Part shown: positions 52,034 to 62,515 of the stretch, piece by piece
How positions within the stretch are numbered: the first letter of the stretch is position 1
How the letters are laid out: each line of letters opens with the position of its first letter
Origin: Leishmania infantum JPCM5
Lineage: Eukaryota > Euglenozoa > Kinetoplastea > Trypanosomatida > Trypanosomatidae
Length of the DNA: 64,000 nucleotides
Reading direction: 5' to 3'
Assembly: GCF_000002875.2 (NCBI RefSeq)
Contig: NC_009419.2
Location: 1,098,954-1,162,953, forward strand
Position numbers and translations under genes: made by a program
The notes under the pieces: generated by a model
The model's input: the letters and a program-made list of their open reading frames with translations, nothing else
What the model was told of the DNA's origin: nothing
Database searches by the model: none

Positions 52034-55000
52034 GCAGAGGCCGGTTGTGAAAAGAGAGTAGTTGAATCGGATGGGGAAGTACACCGTGACACGCGTAGGC
52101 GGGATCAAATGCTGCACGCCAGCTTTCAACCCTCAACCTCTACCAGGGCCGAAAAAGGAAGGAGGCGTACAACGAACCTCAGGGTGAAGATAAGGAGGCG
52201 TAGAAAACCAGCTGCGAGTGTATGGGGTGTTAAAGGCCTCGATGGCGCCGGGGTGTCTGTTGTTGGCGTTGTGATTGCGTGTTTGCCCTCTGAAGAGAGC
52301 CAGTGAACCGTAGAGATGCTAGTGTTCGTGTGCGCGCGTAGCTTTTTAGGGCAAAAGCAATCATAAGAGACCGAAAGCAGGAAAAAGTGAAGCACTGGCT
52401 TCAGAAGATATCAGAAAAGCAAGGAGAAAAAAAAACACTTTCCAGCGTTACAACACAGACACACCTGACCCTTTGTGTTGGGCCTACGCAGGTGTTACGA
52501 CCCAACCACCACCACCCTAAAGCAAGGTAGGCAAAGAAGCAGCGGCTCACCTCTCTCTTTCTGGCCGTTCTGTCTTCCGCTGGCGAGAAATGCTGTTGCA
52601 CACACGCACTAAGAAACGTGTACAGAAATAAGGCAACCTCTGTATTCTCCCTTCCCTCTCTCGGCTCAGCTCTTCAGAGGGGAGCAACAGAGAAACAGCC
52701 GAAATAAAAAAACAGAGAAGAGAAAGACCAGCCGTGTACAATTCTCACAGTAAAAAGTGTGCACAGGCACTCACACGCAGTGGGCTCCTCGTGTGTGTGT
52801 ATGATGGGGGGGGTAGGTGTGCCAGTGCCGGAAACGAAACGACCACAGCGAGAAAACAACGTAAACCCGCTGGGGGGGGGGGCAAAACACTAGCAAGGAC
52901 AGAAAGGCAAGAGCAAGACACAAGAAAGGAAAACCTAAGTCGCTGATTGCCAGTTTGTGGATATATGGTTCTATACCCTTGTGTCGGAAAAACACATACA
53001 AAAAAAAACTTGCCGAAAGCTACTGCGAAGCCCAATATAAATGCTTATATATTCTCTTTTCCACAACTTTCTTCTCGCCGTGGAACTGGTCTAGGGCAAC
53101 GCGATGGTCGTCACACCACGCTTACAAGACAGGCTTGCTTTCGAGCTACACCATAAAAAGGCGGAAAAGCGACGCAAACACGAGCCACCGACACAACTGG
53201 ACGGTGCTTTACAACGTGCTCGTGAGTGAACAAGTCGTAAAAAAAAAGCAGAAACACGATATACTGTGACGTGGGTTTCTAGTAGCAGCAGCAATCAGAA
53301 ACCAAAATTTAAAGGAGCCTCGACGTTCTTCCACGCGCACTCTTGCTCTCTGCTCGGCAGATATCGACAGAATACACACGAGGTGCGTAGAAATCGTATC
53401 TGAGAGGGAAACGTCAGGCGCAGTGTGCTTCTGTTTCGTTGTGCGCGCGCAGGACGGGTGCTTCCTCGATTACTGTCTTCTCAGCTCCTGTTGTCTGAGC
53501 GCAAAAAGATAGGTTGACACAAAGAGATAGGTTGACATAAATAGATCGGACTGGACACGAACGGATTTGTTCGGTACATGTCCTGTTGATGCCCTTGATT
53601 TTCTTTCGCTGATGGCTTTGTTTTCCGTGTTTTGGGACTATTCCATGTGGTGTTGATTGGGGGAGCACTCTTTTTGCTTTTGTCACTTCGTTGTGATGTC
53701 GTGGTTGCACGAGGCGAGGTGGGGAATTGAAAGACAGTAGAAAAGACTCGAATGACATGTGGGAGAGGGTGAGACGGTGTGGCACATAGAGCGAGGGAGA
53801 GAGGAAGAGAGGCGCGGGCGGGGGGGTCACGGCTCGTCCAACACACATGTGCGTTTGCGGCTCCGTGTCGCCCATCGCATTCCACCTAACAGCGCTCCTC
53901 GAGTATCCGCTCATACGGAGCATCTCCGCAAAGAAAAACAAGAGAGAGACCCTCGAGGAAGAGGGGAGCCTGTGAGGCAGCCAAGACCTTTTGCATTTTG
54001 TGGCTGCCGCCGTGTCAGAGGCACCGGCCCCGGGGGGGGGGGGTATGCGTTCCTGCAGAACAGCGCGATAGCGCGGCCCCTGCTCGCATGCGCAAGTAGG
54101 GGAGATCAGCGGTACGGGATCGTTTTCTTTTCCGTTTGTTGGTATATGCCGGACAGGATGCCCTGCTTTCTGTTCTCTCACCGTTTCTGTCGGCGATCGA
54201 AAGGGCGGAGGACAAATATTTACAAAGACTTACACATACTCGGAGATATGCGGGCACGTATCTGTCTGTCGCTGCGCGTGTGGCACTAAATAGGGGGCCC
54301 CAACTGACCAAAAGAGAGTCTCACGCAGAGGAGCTGAGAGTCACCGCAGGAAAGCAAAAGAAGGGAGGGGAAAACAGAAAATGCTATGCGCCAAAACAAC
54401 AGAAAAAAAAAACAAAGACGGAAAGCACACACACACAAACACACACACGAAAAAACACACAAGAAATGCCTCGCATTTATGCAACACTGGAGAGGCAGGT
54501 ATCAAGAATAAGAATATCAGTGCTAGAGGTGATAACCTCGATAAACAAACGCACAGAAAAAGAAACTCTACTGCGCACGCAGAGAACGAACGCAGAAAGA
54601 GAGATGGAGGAAGAAAGCTGACGACAACTCATCTCGCCCACGCATGCATATCCGAAATCCTCCTCGGCTTCGCACGAGAGGCGCCGCTCAAGACAAGCTC
54701 TCTTGCAGCAGAAGAAAAAAAAACAAGGGCAAGAAGAGAGAACGGAAAAGCGAAGGCGCACGGAGCATAACACAGACATGGACGTGCGCACGTCCGCAAA
54801 CGTATCCCTGCTTACCATTCTCTTTTACTTATGGATAAGCGTCTCACTGCTCCCGCGTTTGCGACGCAATATGAGCGATGAGGAGAAGCTCTGCAGCAGA
54901 GCATTAGCTCGCACCCAAGTATCCCCTGTTTCTCATCCAGACTCTCCCTCTCTCTATGCACGTTGCTCATTTCTGTCCTCTCTTTAAGCACAGATAGCGG

Positions 55001-55421
55001 ATGGTAAACGAGAAGGGGGAGAAGAGGATACGACTTCAGCCGCAGACATAGCCGTCGCCGTGTTCCAGGGGACTGGTGCCAGCTCTTTGGCTGGGGTACC
55101 ATACACTTTACAAGCCCACCTCGTAATGCCTCGCATGGGCTGTGCGTCGACGCAAACCACAAGCAACAGCATCCTTGCTCGATGCACATGCACCCCCAAA
55201 GTGACTAAGGAAAAGGGGGAGAGGCGAGTACGCGCTACGCTGTTGGATTGCCAAGGCATCCTTCCTCACCGGAAAAGGTCAAAGAGGATGCGCAGAGACC
55301 TCTAACTCCCCGCACCCCCCCCTGGAAAGAAAAAAAGAAATATCGGTATCATAACAAAAACGCAGCGCGCACATCGAGCGTTTTTTTTCTGCACACCGCA
55401 AAGGGAGTCACTACTGCAGGC
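52034..55421. other. Spacer between transporter B and transporter pseudogene 2
   Basis: About 3.4 kb with no supported gene. It contains G-runs near 52806 and 52872, a 12-G run near 54033, A-rich blocks around 54370-54470 and (CA)n near 54429-54447. A 255-codon minus-strand frame at 53414-54181 has no recognisable domain and is interrupted by low-complexity sequence, so I do not call it. Confidence 0.5.
52140..52141 (-). promoter_or_regulatory. Predicted trans-splice acceptor of transporter B
   Basis: On the minus strand the complement of a purine tract at about 52152-52168 (gccgaaaaaggaaggagg) precedes the first AG, the complement of CT at 52140-52141, about 107 nt upstream of the ATG. This would place the TTG-initiated extension inside the 5' UTR. 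Confidence 0.35.
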
Positions 55422-57489
55422 TCAGCCCTCTCCCTCCGCGGCCGCCACCCTGTACCAGGTCCTGCACGTGCCGCTTGTTCTTTTGTTTCTCCTGTGCCGT
55501 GTCCTCTCACTCGACCCTCTGTCCCCCGTCAGCAGGAACCTTGTAAGAGCTCCACCAACAAAGGCCGAAGCGGGCAGGAAGAAGACAAAGACATGCACAA
55601 GGAAAAAGAAAGCATCACCGTTTATGGCCCACGCAAACAGCGGGGCAGTAATCAAGAGCGCGCAGGCGCGCAGACGCGCACCAGTGCACCACGGGAATAG
55701 TTGATCTCTATAATGAACCCAGCGTGGCCTTGTGGCACCCAGCGGGTAGTCAGCATGGTGCTGAGGCTGTAGCGCCACGAGATGCACATCTGCAGCGCTG
55801 ACGTGCACAAGAAGACGAGAAAGGGGGGGTCACAAGCTGCCGTGGAGGCACGACATCAACGGTAGACAACCCACAGCAGTGCCGCCCACACAGACGCTAA
55901 CACGCAGCAGACCCATCCTGTTCGCGTAGTGGTGCTCCACAATGCGAAAGAGGGCCTTGGCCGCCAAGAACGGTGCACTGCTCACCAAGAGAATGTTCCT
56001 TACCTGGCGTGTCGTCAACCTCAGATCACCAGCGGCGACTGTGTCCATCCTCCCCGTGCAAACAAAAAAGAAAGCAATCTCGCGCCGCCATGTGCGTGCT
56101 GGGGAGGACCCTGAACGGGGTGAGCATATGAGATGAGTGCATGGACCGGAGGAGGCTTCGCGGTAGCCAAACGTTTTGGCACCGGCTTCTCCTTTTCCTC
56201 ATACTCCGAGGGAGCCGTTAGGCTCGAGTTCGAAATGCAAGTCGTGACCGCATCTTTCGTCTTCGCAGGATCGGCCGCGTTACCTGCATCACTGGCTATG
56301 ATGTCGATGGAGATCTGCTCCGTCTGTGCATCGCTCGCAGCCTCGCCATCCGCCACGCGCCGCTAGTGGCCTCCACAGCCTGCTGAGTCAGGAACCTTTG
56401 CTACATTTTCAACGCTACACTTGTCGTGCCCGCTCTCCCTCTCTGCATCGTCGTCATCCGTCTCATAGTGTATGTGGACGGCGGCACAAAACGGCTTCGA
56501 CGTGTACCAGCGGCATGGTTAAATGGGCCATAGAAACCCTAGCAGCAGCTCCGCCTTCGGGTCGGACCCCCATCGGGCAGAATGTGCACACGAGCATGCC
56601 AAGGTCTGTGTCCGTGAAAACCACGAAACTGTGCAGGAGGGCGCGGGACGGGTGCCGAAGAAGCCCAAGGCGTCCAGTGCCTGCCCAGAAAGCACCTTCA
56701 CAGCGCTGTGGCTCGTGCACCAGTCCACCCACTACAAGACCAAAAAGAAAGCCCAAGGTGTTGCGCAGGGCTCATGGAGGGGTGTCGCCAGCATGATTTG
56801 CGAGATCGGTGATGTTGCCACCGTCGTCTTGGCAGCCAGGATGTTGCCGTTGAAGAGGCCGTGCATGAATCGGAAGAAGGCACACATCCACACAGTCGTG
56901 CTGAGACCAAAACCCCAGCATCATAAGCCCGCTTGTGAAAAGACCACTGATGATGGGGAAGCGACGGCCCTACGTGTCGTTCGGGTAACTCCGCATTCTT
57001 TGCGCTGGCAACCCGGTCGATCATGCGCACGCCTATCATCTTGCCAGAGAAGTATTCAGCATCCTTCACGCGGACGCCACGGAGAAAGGCAATCAGAGCT
57101 CCGACGAACGGCATCAACATGGTGGGGGAAACGCTCTCGTTGAAAACCACAAACATCATGGCAACGAGTTGGCGAACTTGCAGAGGCGTCACCTTGGCCT
57201 TCCACGGGCGCAGCTGCTCTGCCGTCACCGCATCTATCGAGGTGTGAGCTTGACGGCGGTCCCGTCGCTGCCCAAGCTCACGTACACGGAAGAGAAGACG
57301 AGAAGCAGCCGACTTCCTCCTCGTGTCCGATCTATAACGGTGAAAGCGAGCGAAGAGGCAACAATCACAGGAACGACATCCTCGACTTTGGCTGAGAGCG
57401 CAGCACAGCTCCAGCGTGAGAAGGAAAACAGCAGCAACTAAGAACAAACGAGGGCGGTGGTAGAGGAGCGCAACATCTAGTTCAGGCAT
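55422..57489 (-). pseudogene. Decayed MFS transporter (pseudogene 2), close to transporter B
   Basis: A transporter gene broken by several frameshifts. From an ATG at 57487-57489 the frame runs through a TM1-like block 'FNESVSPTMLMPFVGALIA' (compare 'LNESMCSTMLLPFVGLLVA' in B), but motif A is degraded. After a frame change, 'GRRFPIISGLFTSG' and 'FMHGLFNGNIL' appear in the stretch 56970-56836, nearly identical in DNA to transporter B. Further pieces in other frames include 'SFVVFTDTDLGMLVCTF' (about 56620), the TM7-8 region about 55990-55840 ('LVSSAPFLAAKALFRIV' versus 'LTNSVPCLASNLLFYKA'), and the C-terminal 'APLFAWAINGDAFFFLVHV' (about 55640-55590). The long central loop is much shortened. 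It is not translatable as one protein. Confidence 0.85.
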
Positions 57490-58907
57490 CAATCGGAAAG
57501 CCAGCGAAAGGGGCGCTCAGACACAGATATGCTAACAGAAACACACACCTAACGGTAGAACACGTTGCGGCAACGGAAAGTATCAGGGAGGATAGAATGG
57601 GTGCACAGAGGAAGGGGGAGGGCGCCTGTCTGTTTGTATGGCGCGTTTGTGTGTCCTGGAGAGGGTCAGAGAGAAGGATGTCACACAAGAACACACACAC
57701 ACACAAAATAAAAAACGCAAACAACGACAACAAAAAGAATCCCACCTCACAAACTCGCACACACTCAAGCAGAAAGAGAAAAGAAAGTGGAAAGCGAAGA
57801 GGCCAGTGAGAGCAAGAGGCAACGCGTGGGAAAGGTATGTGACGAGTCCGCTACGGTACGGTGGCAGTTGCGCCTCCCCTGTCGACAGAGCTGGATGTCA
57901 AGGTGATCCGGGACACTACAGAGAGGGAACGCGCGTTGCACCTTCCTCTCGGAGTTTCCCCGCCCGACAGAAGATGGTGGACTGAAGAGAGAGATCCAGG
58001 GCTGCCTTTGCTTCCTATTTGGTCCGTGCGTGCACAACGTTTATCTGTTTCGATACACGCCGGCATGCTCGTTGGCGTCGTGTTTGGCAGCAGTGCAACT
58101 CCGATGGCACTAGCCGGTCGCACCAGTTGCCGAGCAGTCGCTCTCGGAAACGAAAAAGGGCACTCCACCCACACGTACACGCGTGCACAGAACACGGGTA
58201 GGAGAGACTTGCGCACTTGCCCCGTCCCTTATGTGAGCCCGCCTGCGGTTCTTGCTTCGCGTCGGACCTCAGCCAACATCGATAACGCAGGAACGAAGTG
58301 CAACGTTATAACACCACTTCTTCCTTGCCGAGTAAACGGGAGCCTCAGCCAAAAACAGGGCAAAAAAAAAAGAAGAGCAGCTTTGCCGCGCGTGTCTCCA
58401 CCTCTACTGTTGGTGTTGATCTCTCGGATAACCAAGACTCGCCGGGAGAAACGGAGGGGCGACACAGCCACAAGCAAAAGAAAAAGCAGCAAAAAAGCAC
58501 ACAAGCTGGACACTTGTACCCGCGCAGGGGGTTAGCAGAGCATCCGGCGCATCGAAGCAGGCGCTTCGCCTCCCCCTTCTCAGAGCATCATGGTGGAGTT
58601 GAGAGCGAGTGCGTCCATGACAGAATTTCGGCACGGTAAAGGGTGTCACGTCATCGGCGCGCCGACAAGCAGGAAAGCTTCCAGCATGCAAACCGCTTCA
58701 CGTGCCCCGCCGCCGGCTCGTGGCCACCAGACGGAGAGACGCATCGCACCAAGGAAGGAGGTGGACAAATACGACAACATACACGCACGCACACACTTGC
58801 AGCACTTCCAAGCGAGAAAGTGGGGTACCTGGTTGTCCGCTCTTTCTGTTTCAACGCTGCGTCTCATCATAACCGACATGGGGCTTGGTGGCGAGAACAT
58901 GAATCGG
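57490..58907. other. Spacer between pseudogene 2 and transporter C
   Basis: About 1.4 kb with no supported gene. It contains (CA)n at about 57690-57703 and the second copy of the 48-bp motif at 58498-58545. Confidence 0.5.
58498..58545. repeat. 48-bp shared motif, copy 2
   Basis: Matches 31191-31238 at about 43 of 48 positions in the same orientation. Here it lies about 1 kb upstream of the start of transporter pseudogene 2 and about 360 bp beyond the stop of transporter C. Flanking sequence does not align. Confidence 0.55.
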
Positions 58908-60851
58908 TCAGCCGGACACCCGCACTGGGAGAATAGAGGACAGTACAAAACTCAGCAGCAGCGGCACGCACGTAATCCAAAAGACGAAGTGATAGTTGAA
59001 GGGGAACGGGTGCGTGACCCCGTTTAGCGACCACGCAAAGATCGGCGGAATCACGGACATCGTCAGCATGCGTGAGAAAGAGGCGATGGACTGAGCGATT
59101 CCGTTGATGGAGCCGGCGCACTCGTCCGGCGCGCTGCGCACCACGTACATGAACATAATCGAGTAACACCAGGAGAGGCCTATCTCGCGCGTCGAGGTGG
59201 CGACGGCGGCGGCGTAGAAGATGGTGGACTTGTCTGTCAGGTACGCACAGCACGGTGTAAGAATGGAGGTGGTGCACCACAGAAGCACTGAAAAGTCCCA
59301 CAGCGGTCGGGTGGCGCCGCCGAGGCACTTCAAGATGCGGCTAAAGGCCAAGCTCACCGCAACATAAACAATCGAGGAGATGCACAGCAGTGCGCCAATG
59401 TCGGACGAAGAGAAGCCAAGGCCGCCTTTCTCGCGCTCCGCGATTGCCCAAAGCGGAATCACCTCAAGCAGTGCACTCTCGGTGGAGGCGATGCACATGT
59501 AGATGATCATTACGTTCCGCGAGGTCGGCAGCGCAAGCGCCTCGCGGTAACCGAATGCCTTCGGTTCAGAAGCGCGCGTTGTGAAGCCGCTGTCGGATGC
59601 GCCTTCGCGAGATTGGCACAGAAGCGGCATATCGCTGCATATCTTTTCCTTGAACTGCGTCTCTAGCCGGTGAAGTGGGGGCGAAGCCACATCTTCGCCG
59701 AGGTGCCGCTGCTGACCAGGAGCGTCGCTCTCGCCGCAACGCGCACTTTGTAGCAGGCCGACGGAAGAGGAGTAAGAGGCGGCACGGGACGTGAGCCGCT
59801 CCGAGAGGCCGTACCGGCCGGTGCTTCCGCCCCTGCCTGCCCCGGGGCTCTGACTGACAAAGTCTTTCGCCCGCGAAGTAAGGGCAGCCGCCTGGTTCAG
59901 GATCTCCGGCGCCGACGGCGCGTTTGTACACGGGAACGTCTTTTTCGAAAGCGGCGGACGCAAAAGCGCGGAGCTCGGGTGTCCGCTAAAGTTATCGGCA
60001 GCCGCGACGTTTTGCCATGCATCTTCGGCCACATCGTTCTCATCATCGTCTTCATCTTCGATCACGGCAATCTGCTCGGCGTCGTTGGAACGACTGGCAG
60101 CAGCCATGCCGCGCTGTTTCGCAAAGTCGGACATTCGACGCTCTCGGTGTCGTGCTGACATGAAGAGCGACATGAACGGGCCGACTGGGTGGCGGCTGGT
60201 CTCTGGCAATACGTGCGAAATCACGAGGAGCGTGATCGCTGAAAAGGTGCTGATCACCACGCACGGCAGCAGGGCTGGATGCAGCACAAAGATGTTGTCG
60301 TTGTCCTCCATCCCGCCAGTGAACAGCCGGGGCCCGAGTACGGGGTGGTGGCTCGGGTTGTAGAGATATCCGCCCAGCGCCGGCCCGACCACAGAGCCGA
60401 CACCCCAGAAAATACTAATCGCAGCAAACCCGATACCCTCCGTGTCCTTGTCGGTGATGTCTGCTATCACCGTCTTCGCAACCAGGACGTTTCCGTTAGC
60501 GCAGCCCTGGATAAAGCGTGTGATTATGCAGAATTTCAAATTCGGGCTCAGGCCAAAGAAGATCGATACAACGGCGTTGGCTAGGAGGCCCATCTGAATC
60601 ATTGGTTTCCGCCCGACTCGGTCACTTGCCGTTCCCCACAGCTTACCCGTCAGCATCTGGCCGAGCTGATATATAGAAATCAAGAGGCCAGAGACGTAGC
60701 CCGCCTCACTAGGCGGAATGTCCTCTAAGTGTGCCACAAACAGCCCCACAAACGGCATCATGAGCGTCGCCGACAGCGACTCCGACACCAACACGGTCGA
60801 CAGAATGGCCATGTTGGTGTAGAAGGAAGCTGCTCTACTCTTTCCCTTCAT
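58908..60851 (-). CDS. Major facilitator superfamily transporter C
   Basis: A 647-residue MFS transporter, third intact paralogue of the locus. The frame extends upstream to 60959 only from TTG; the first ATG is at 60849-60851, giving a short basic N-terminus directly before TM1 ('VSESLSATLMMPFVGLFVA', 22-40). Motif A is clear and complete (GKLWGTASDRVGRKPM, 69-84), with the Asp that is Asn in transporter A. 'GPALGGYLYNP' (156-166) follows TM5. The central loop (~224-432) is long, with an acidic run 'EDEDDDENDVAED' and Ser/Arg-rich sequence, like B; the C-terminal tail is very short. About 12 membrane segments are expected. Substrate unknown. Confidence 0.92.
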   Translation of the reverse strand: MKGKSRAASFYTNMAILSTVLVSESLSATLMMPFVGLFVAHLEDIPPSEAGYVSGLLISIYQLGQMLTGKLWGTASDRVGRKPMIQMGLLANAVVSIFFGLSPNLKFCIITRFIQGCANGNVLVAKTVIADITDKDTEGIGFAAISIFWGVGSVVGPALGGYLYNPSHHPVLGPRLFTGGMEDNDNIFVLHPALLPCVVISTFSAITLLVISHVLPETSRHPVGPFMSLFMSARHRERRMSDFAKQRGMAAASRSNDAEQIAVIEDEDDDENDVAEDAWQNVAAADNFSGHPSSALLRPPLSKKTFPCTNAPSAPEILNQAAALTSRAKDFVSQSPGAGRGGSTGRYGLSERLTSRAASYSSSVGLLQSARCGESDAPGQQRHLGEDVASPPLHRLETQFKEKICSDMPLLCQSREGASDSGFTTRASEPKAFGYREALALPTSRNVMIIYMCIASTESALLEVIPLWAIAEREKGGLGFSSSDIGALLCISSIVYVAVSLAFSRILKCLGGATRPLWDFSVLLWCTTSILTPCCAYLTDKSTIFYAAAVATSTREIGLSWCYSIMFMYVVRSAPDECAGSINGIAQSIASFSRMLTMSVIPPIFAWSLNGVTHPFPFNYHFVFWITCVPLLLSFVLSSILPVRVSG

Positions 60852-62515
60852 GGCGGAGAAGGCGTGCTCGACGGGACGTGAAGCACCACTCGAGAACCAA
60901 ATGAGGCGCGCGTCTGTATGGCGCCTGAGCCCTGGGTGTCTGCTCTCAGCGTGAAACAAAGGGAGGCGGTGGGAGGGAGAGGGGCAACACCTCGGTATAA
61001 AAGCAGCAGAAGCAGCAGCAGCAGTCCAATATGACGGGCTTTGAAGATAACGAGGGAGAGAGAGAAAGCGTGAGGAGAAACGGCAGACGAGGTATAACGC
61101 GGTGGGAGAGGGGTTTTGAGCTCAGAAGCGCGCCGCCGTCACACCGCCCCATCAACAGAAAAGGAAAACGAGTGCAAAAAAAAAATGATGCGACTCTCAG
61201 CTGCAGAGACACAGAGAGGTGAGACCCGATCCCTCTCCACCCCCTTCACAAAAGAAGGCAAAGAGAAACGGAACGGCGGAGAGCTGTGCCGCAGAGCAAA
61301 GCAAAACGCGGCCAAAGTCGAAGCAAGCGGACTCTTGGACAGACGAATGGGGGAGGAGGGGGTGGGGGTGACACAACCACCACGACAAAAAAAAAGGCAG
61401 CGGCGAAGAGAGACACACGCCCACACACACACACACACACACATGCACAGGTGCACGTGGGCAAAAAGGCGTCGGCGAGAGAGGCAAAACAGAAAGAGGA
61501 GAGGCAGCTGAAAGAACAGCAAAGGAAAGCGATCACGCCGACCACTTGAGAGCAAGCGAAGGTGTGAGACTGCAAAGAGGAACCGTGGACTTGCTCTGTT
61601 TGCGCGAAGGGAAACGGTATGGCGCTTTCGTCTGCGCGCTGGTGTGCGCCAGGCGAGAAGAGTGTTTCGATCCTTCTCGAGAGAAAAGGTGCTGGTGCAC
61701 CAGCGTACACTTAGGGTAAATGCGTTCGACCCTGCACGTCACTCCGAGAATCTTTCGATGCGCCTGTGGATGTGATCGATTTCCTTTTGTTGTGCGTGAC
61801 GCAAGATCCGTAGGCGCTCAATGAGTGAGTCTGGCAGATGCACGTCTATGTGGGTATGCGTCTGCACACGCACGGCACAGTACAACGGGAGCGTAGACGG
61901 CAAAGGCTTCTGATGTGAAATCGAGAAACGCGAAGCAAACGTGAGAGGGACGCGCAGATACGCGCCTACGCCCGATAAACTCTCTCACGTGCAACACGGA
62001 CGTTCACTAGGTTCTTCAGTGCGATGCTCGTAATGATGGCGATGATGATGAGAGCGGATGGAATCAACATAGCACGGAAGACCTTCAAGGGGGGGGCCGC
62101 AGACGATTAAGAGGAAGAGAGGCAGTACATGTGCCAACGCGCAAAAAAAGAAGGGGAAGAGAAGGGTTGCACGACAGCGTTCGCTGGAGTGCACCGCAGA
62201 TTCGGAATGCCCTAGCCGAGGCACGAACGCACCGTCGAGTGCGGCTCAGCCCCCACTCTCCGACACTGTTGACAACAGTGGGAGTGCACTGTGTACACGT
62301 TCGTGACGGCTCCTCCCATGAGCGCGCCGTTGACTTCCTCGCTGCTCTTTTTTCTTTTTTCGAATGATGATAATGGGCTTTGACAGTTGCAAGCGTCCTA
62401 AAATTGGCAAACACGTGGAGGGTAGAGGAGGGACTGAGTTGGGGCGGCGAACACCAGGGACGTCCTCCGCGCTGCAACGAAGCACAACCACAAACAGTTT
62501 GCGGCGCGCAGTGCG
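60852..62515. other. Spacer between transporter C and the right-edge gene
   Basis: About 1.7 kb without a gene. It includes a (GCA)n-like stretch near 61006-61024, a (CA)n tract at about 61422-61443 and purine-rich DNA. Probably 5' flank of transporter C and 3' UTR of the next gene. Confidence 0.55.
60945..60946 (-). promoter_or_regulatory. Predicted trans-splice acceptor of transporter C
   Basis: On the minus strand the complement of the purine tract at about 60957-60989 precedes the first AG, the complement of CT at 60945-60946, about 94 nt before the ATG. It supports the 60851 start. Confidence 0.4.

Noticed and set aside
53414..54181. 255-codon minus-strand frame between transporter B and pseudogene 2
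   Set aside because: Low-complexity, no family resemblance, no convincing splice tract.
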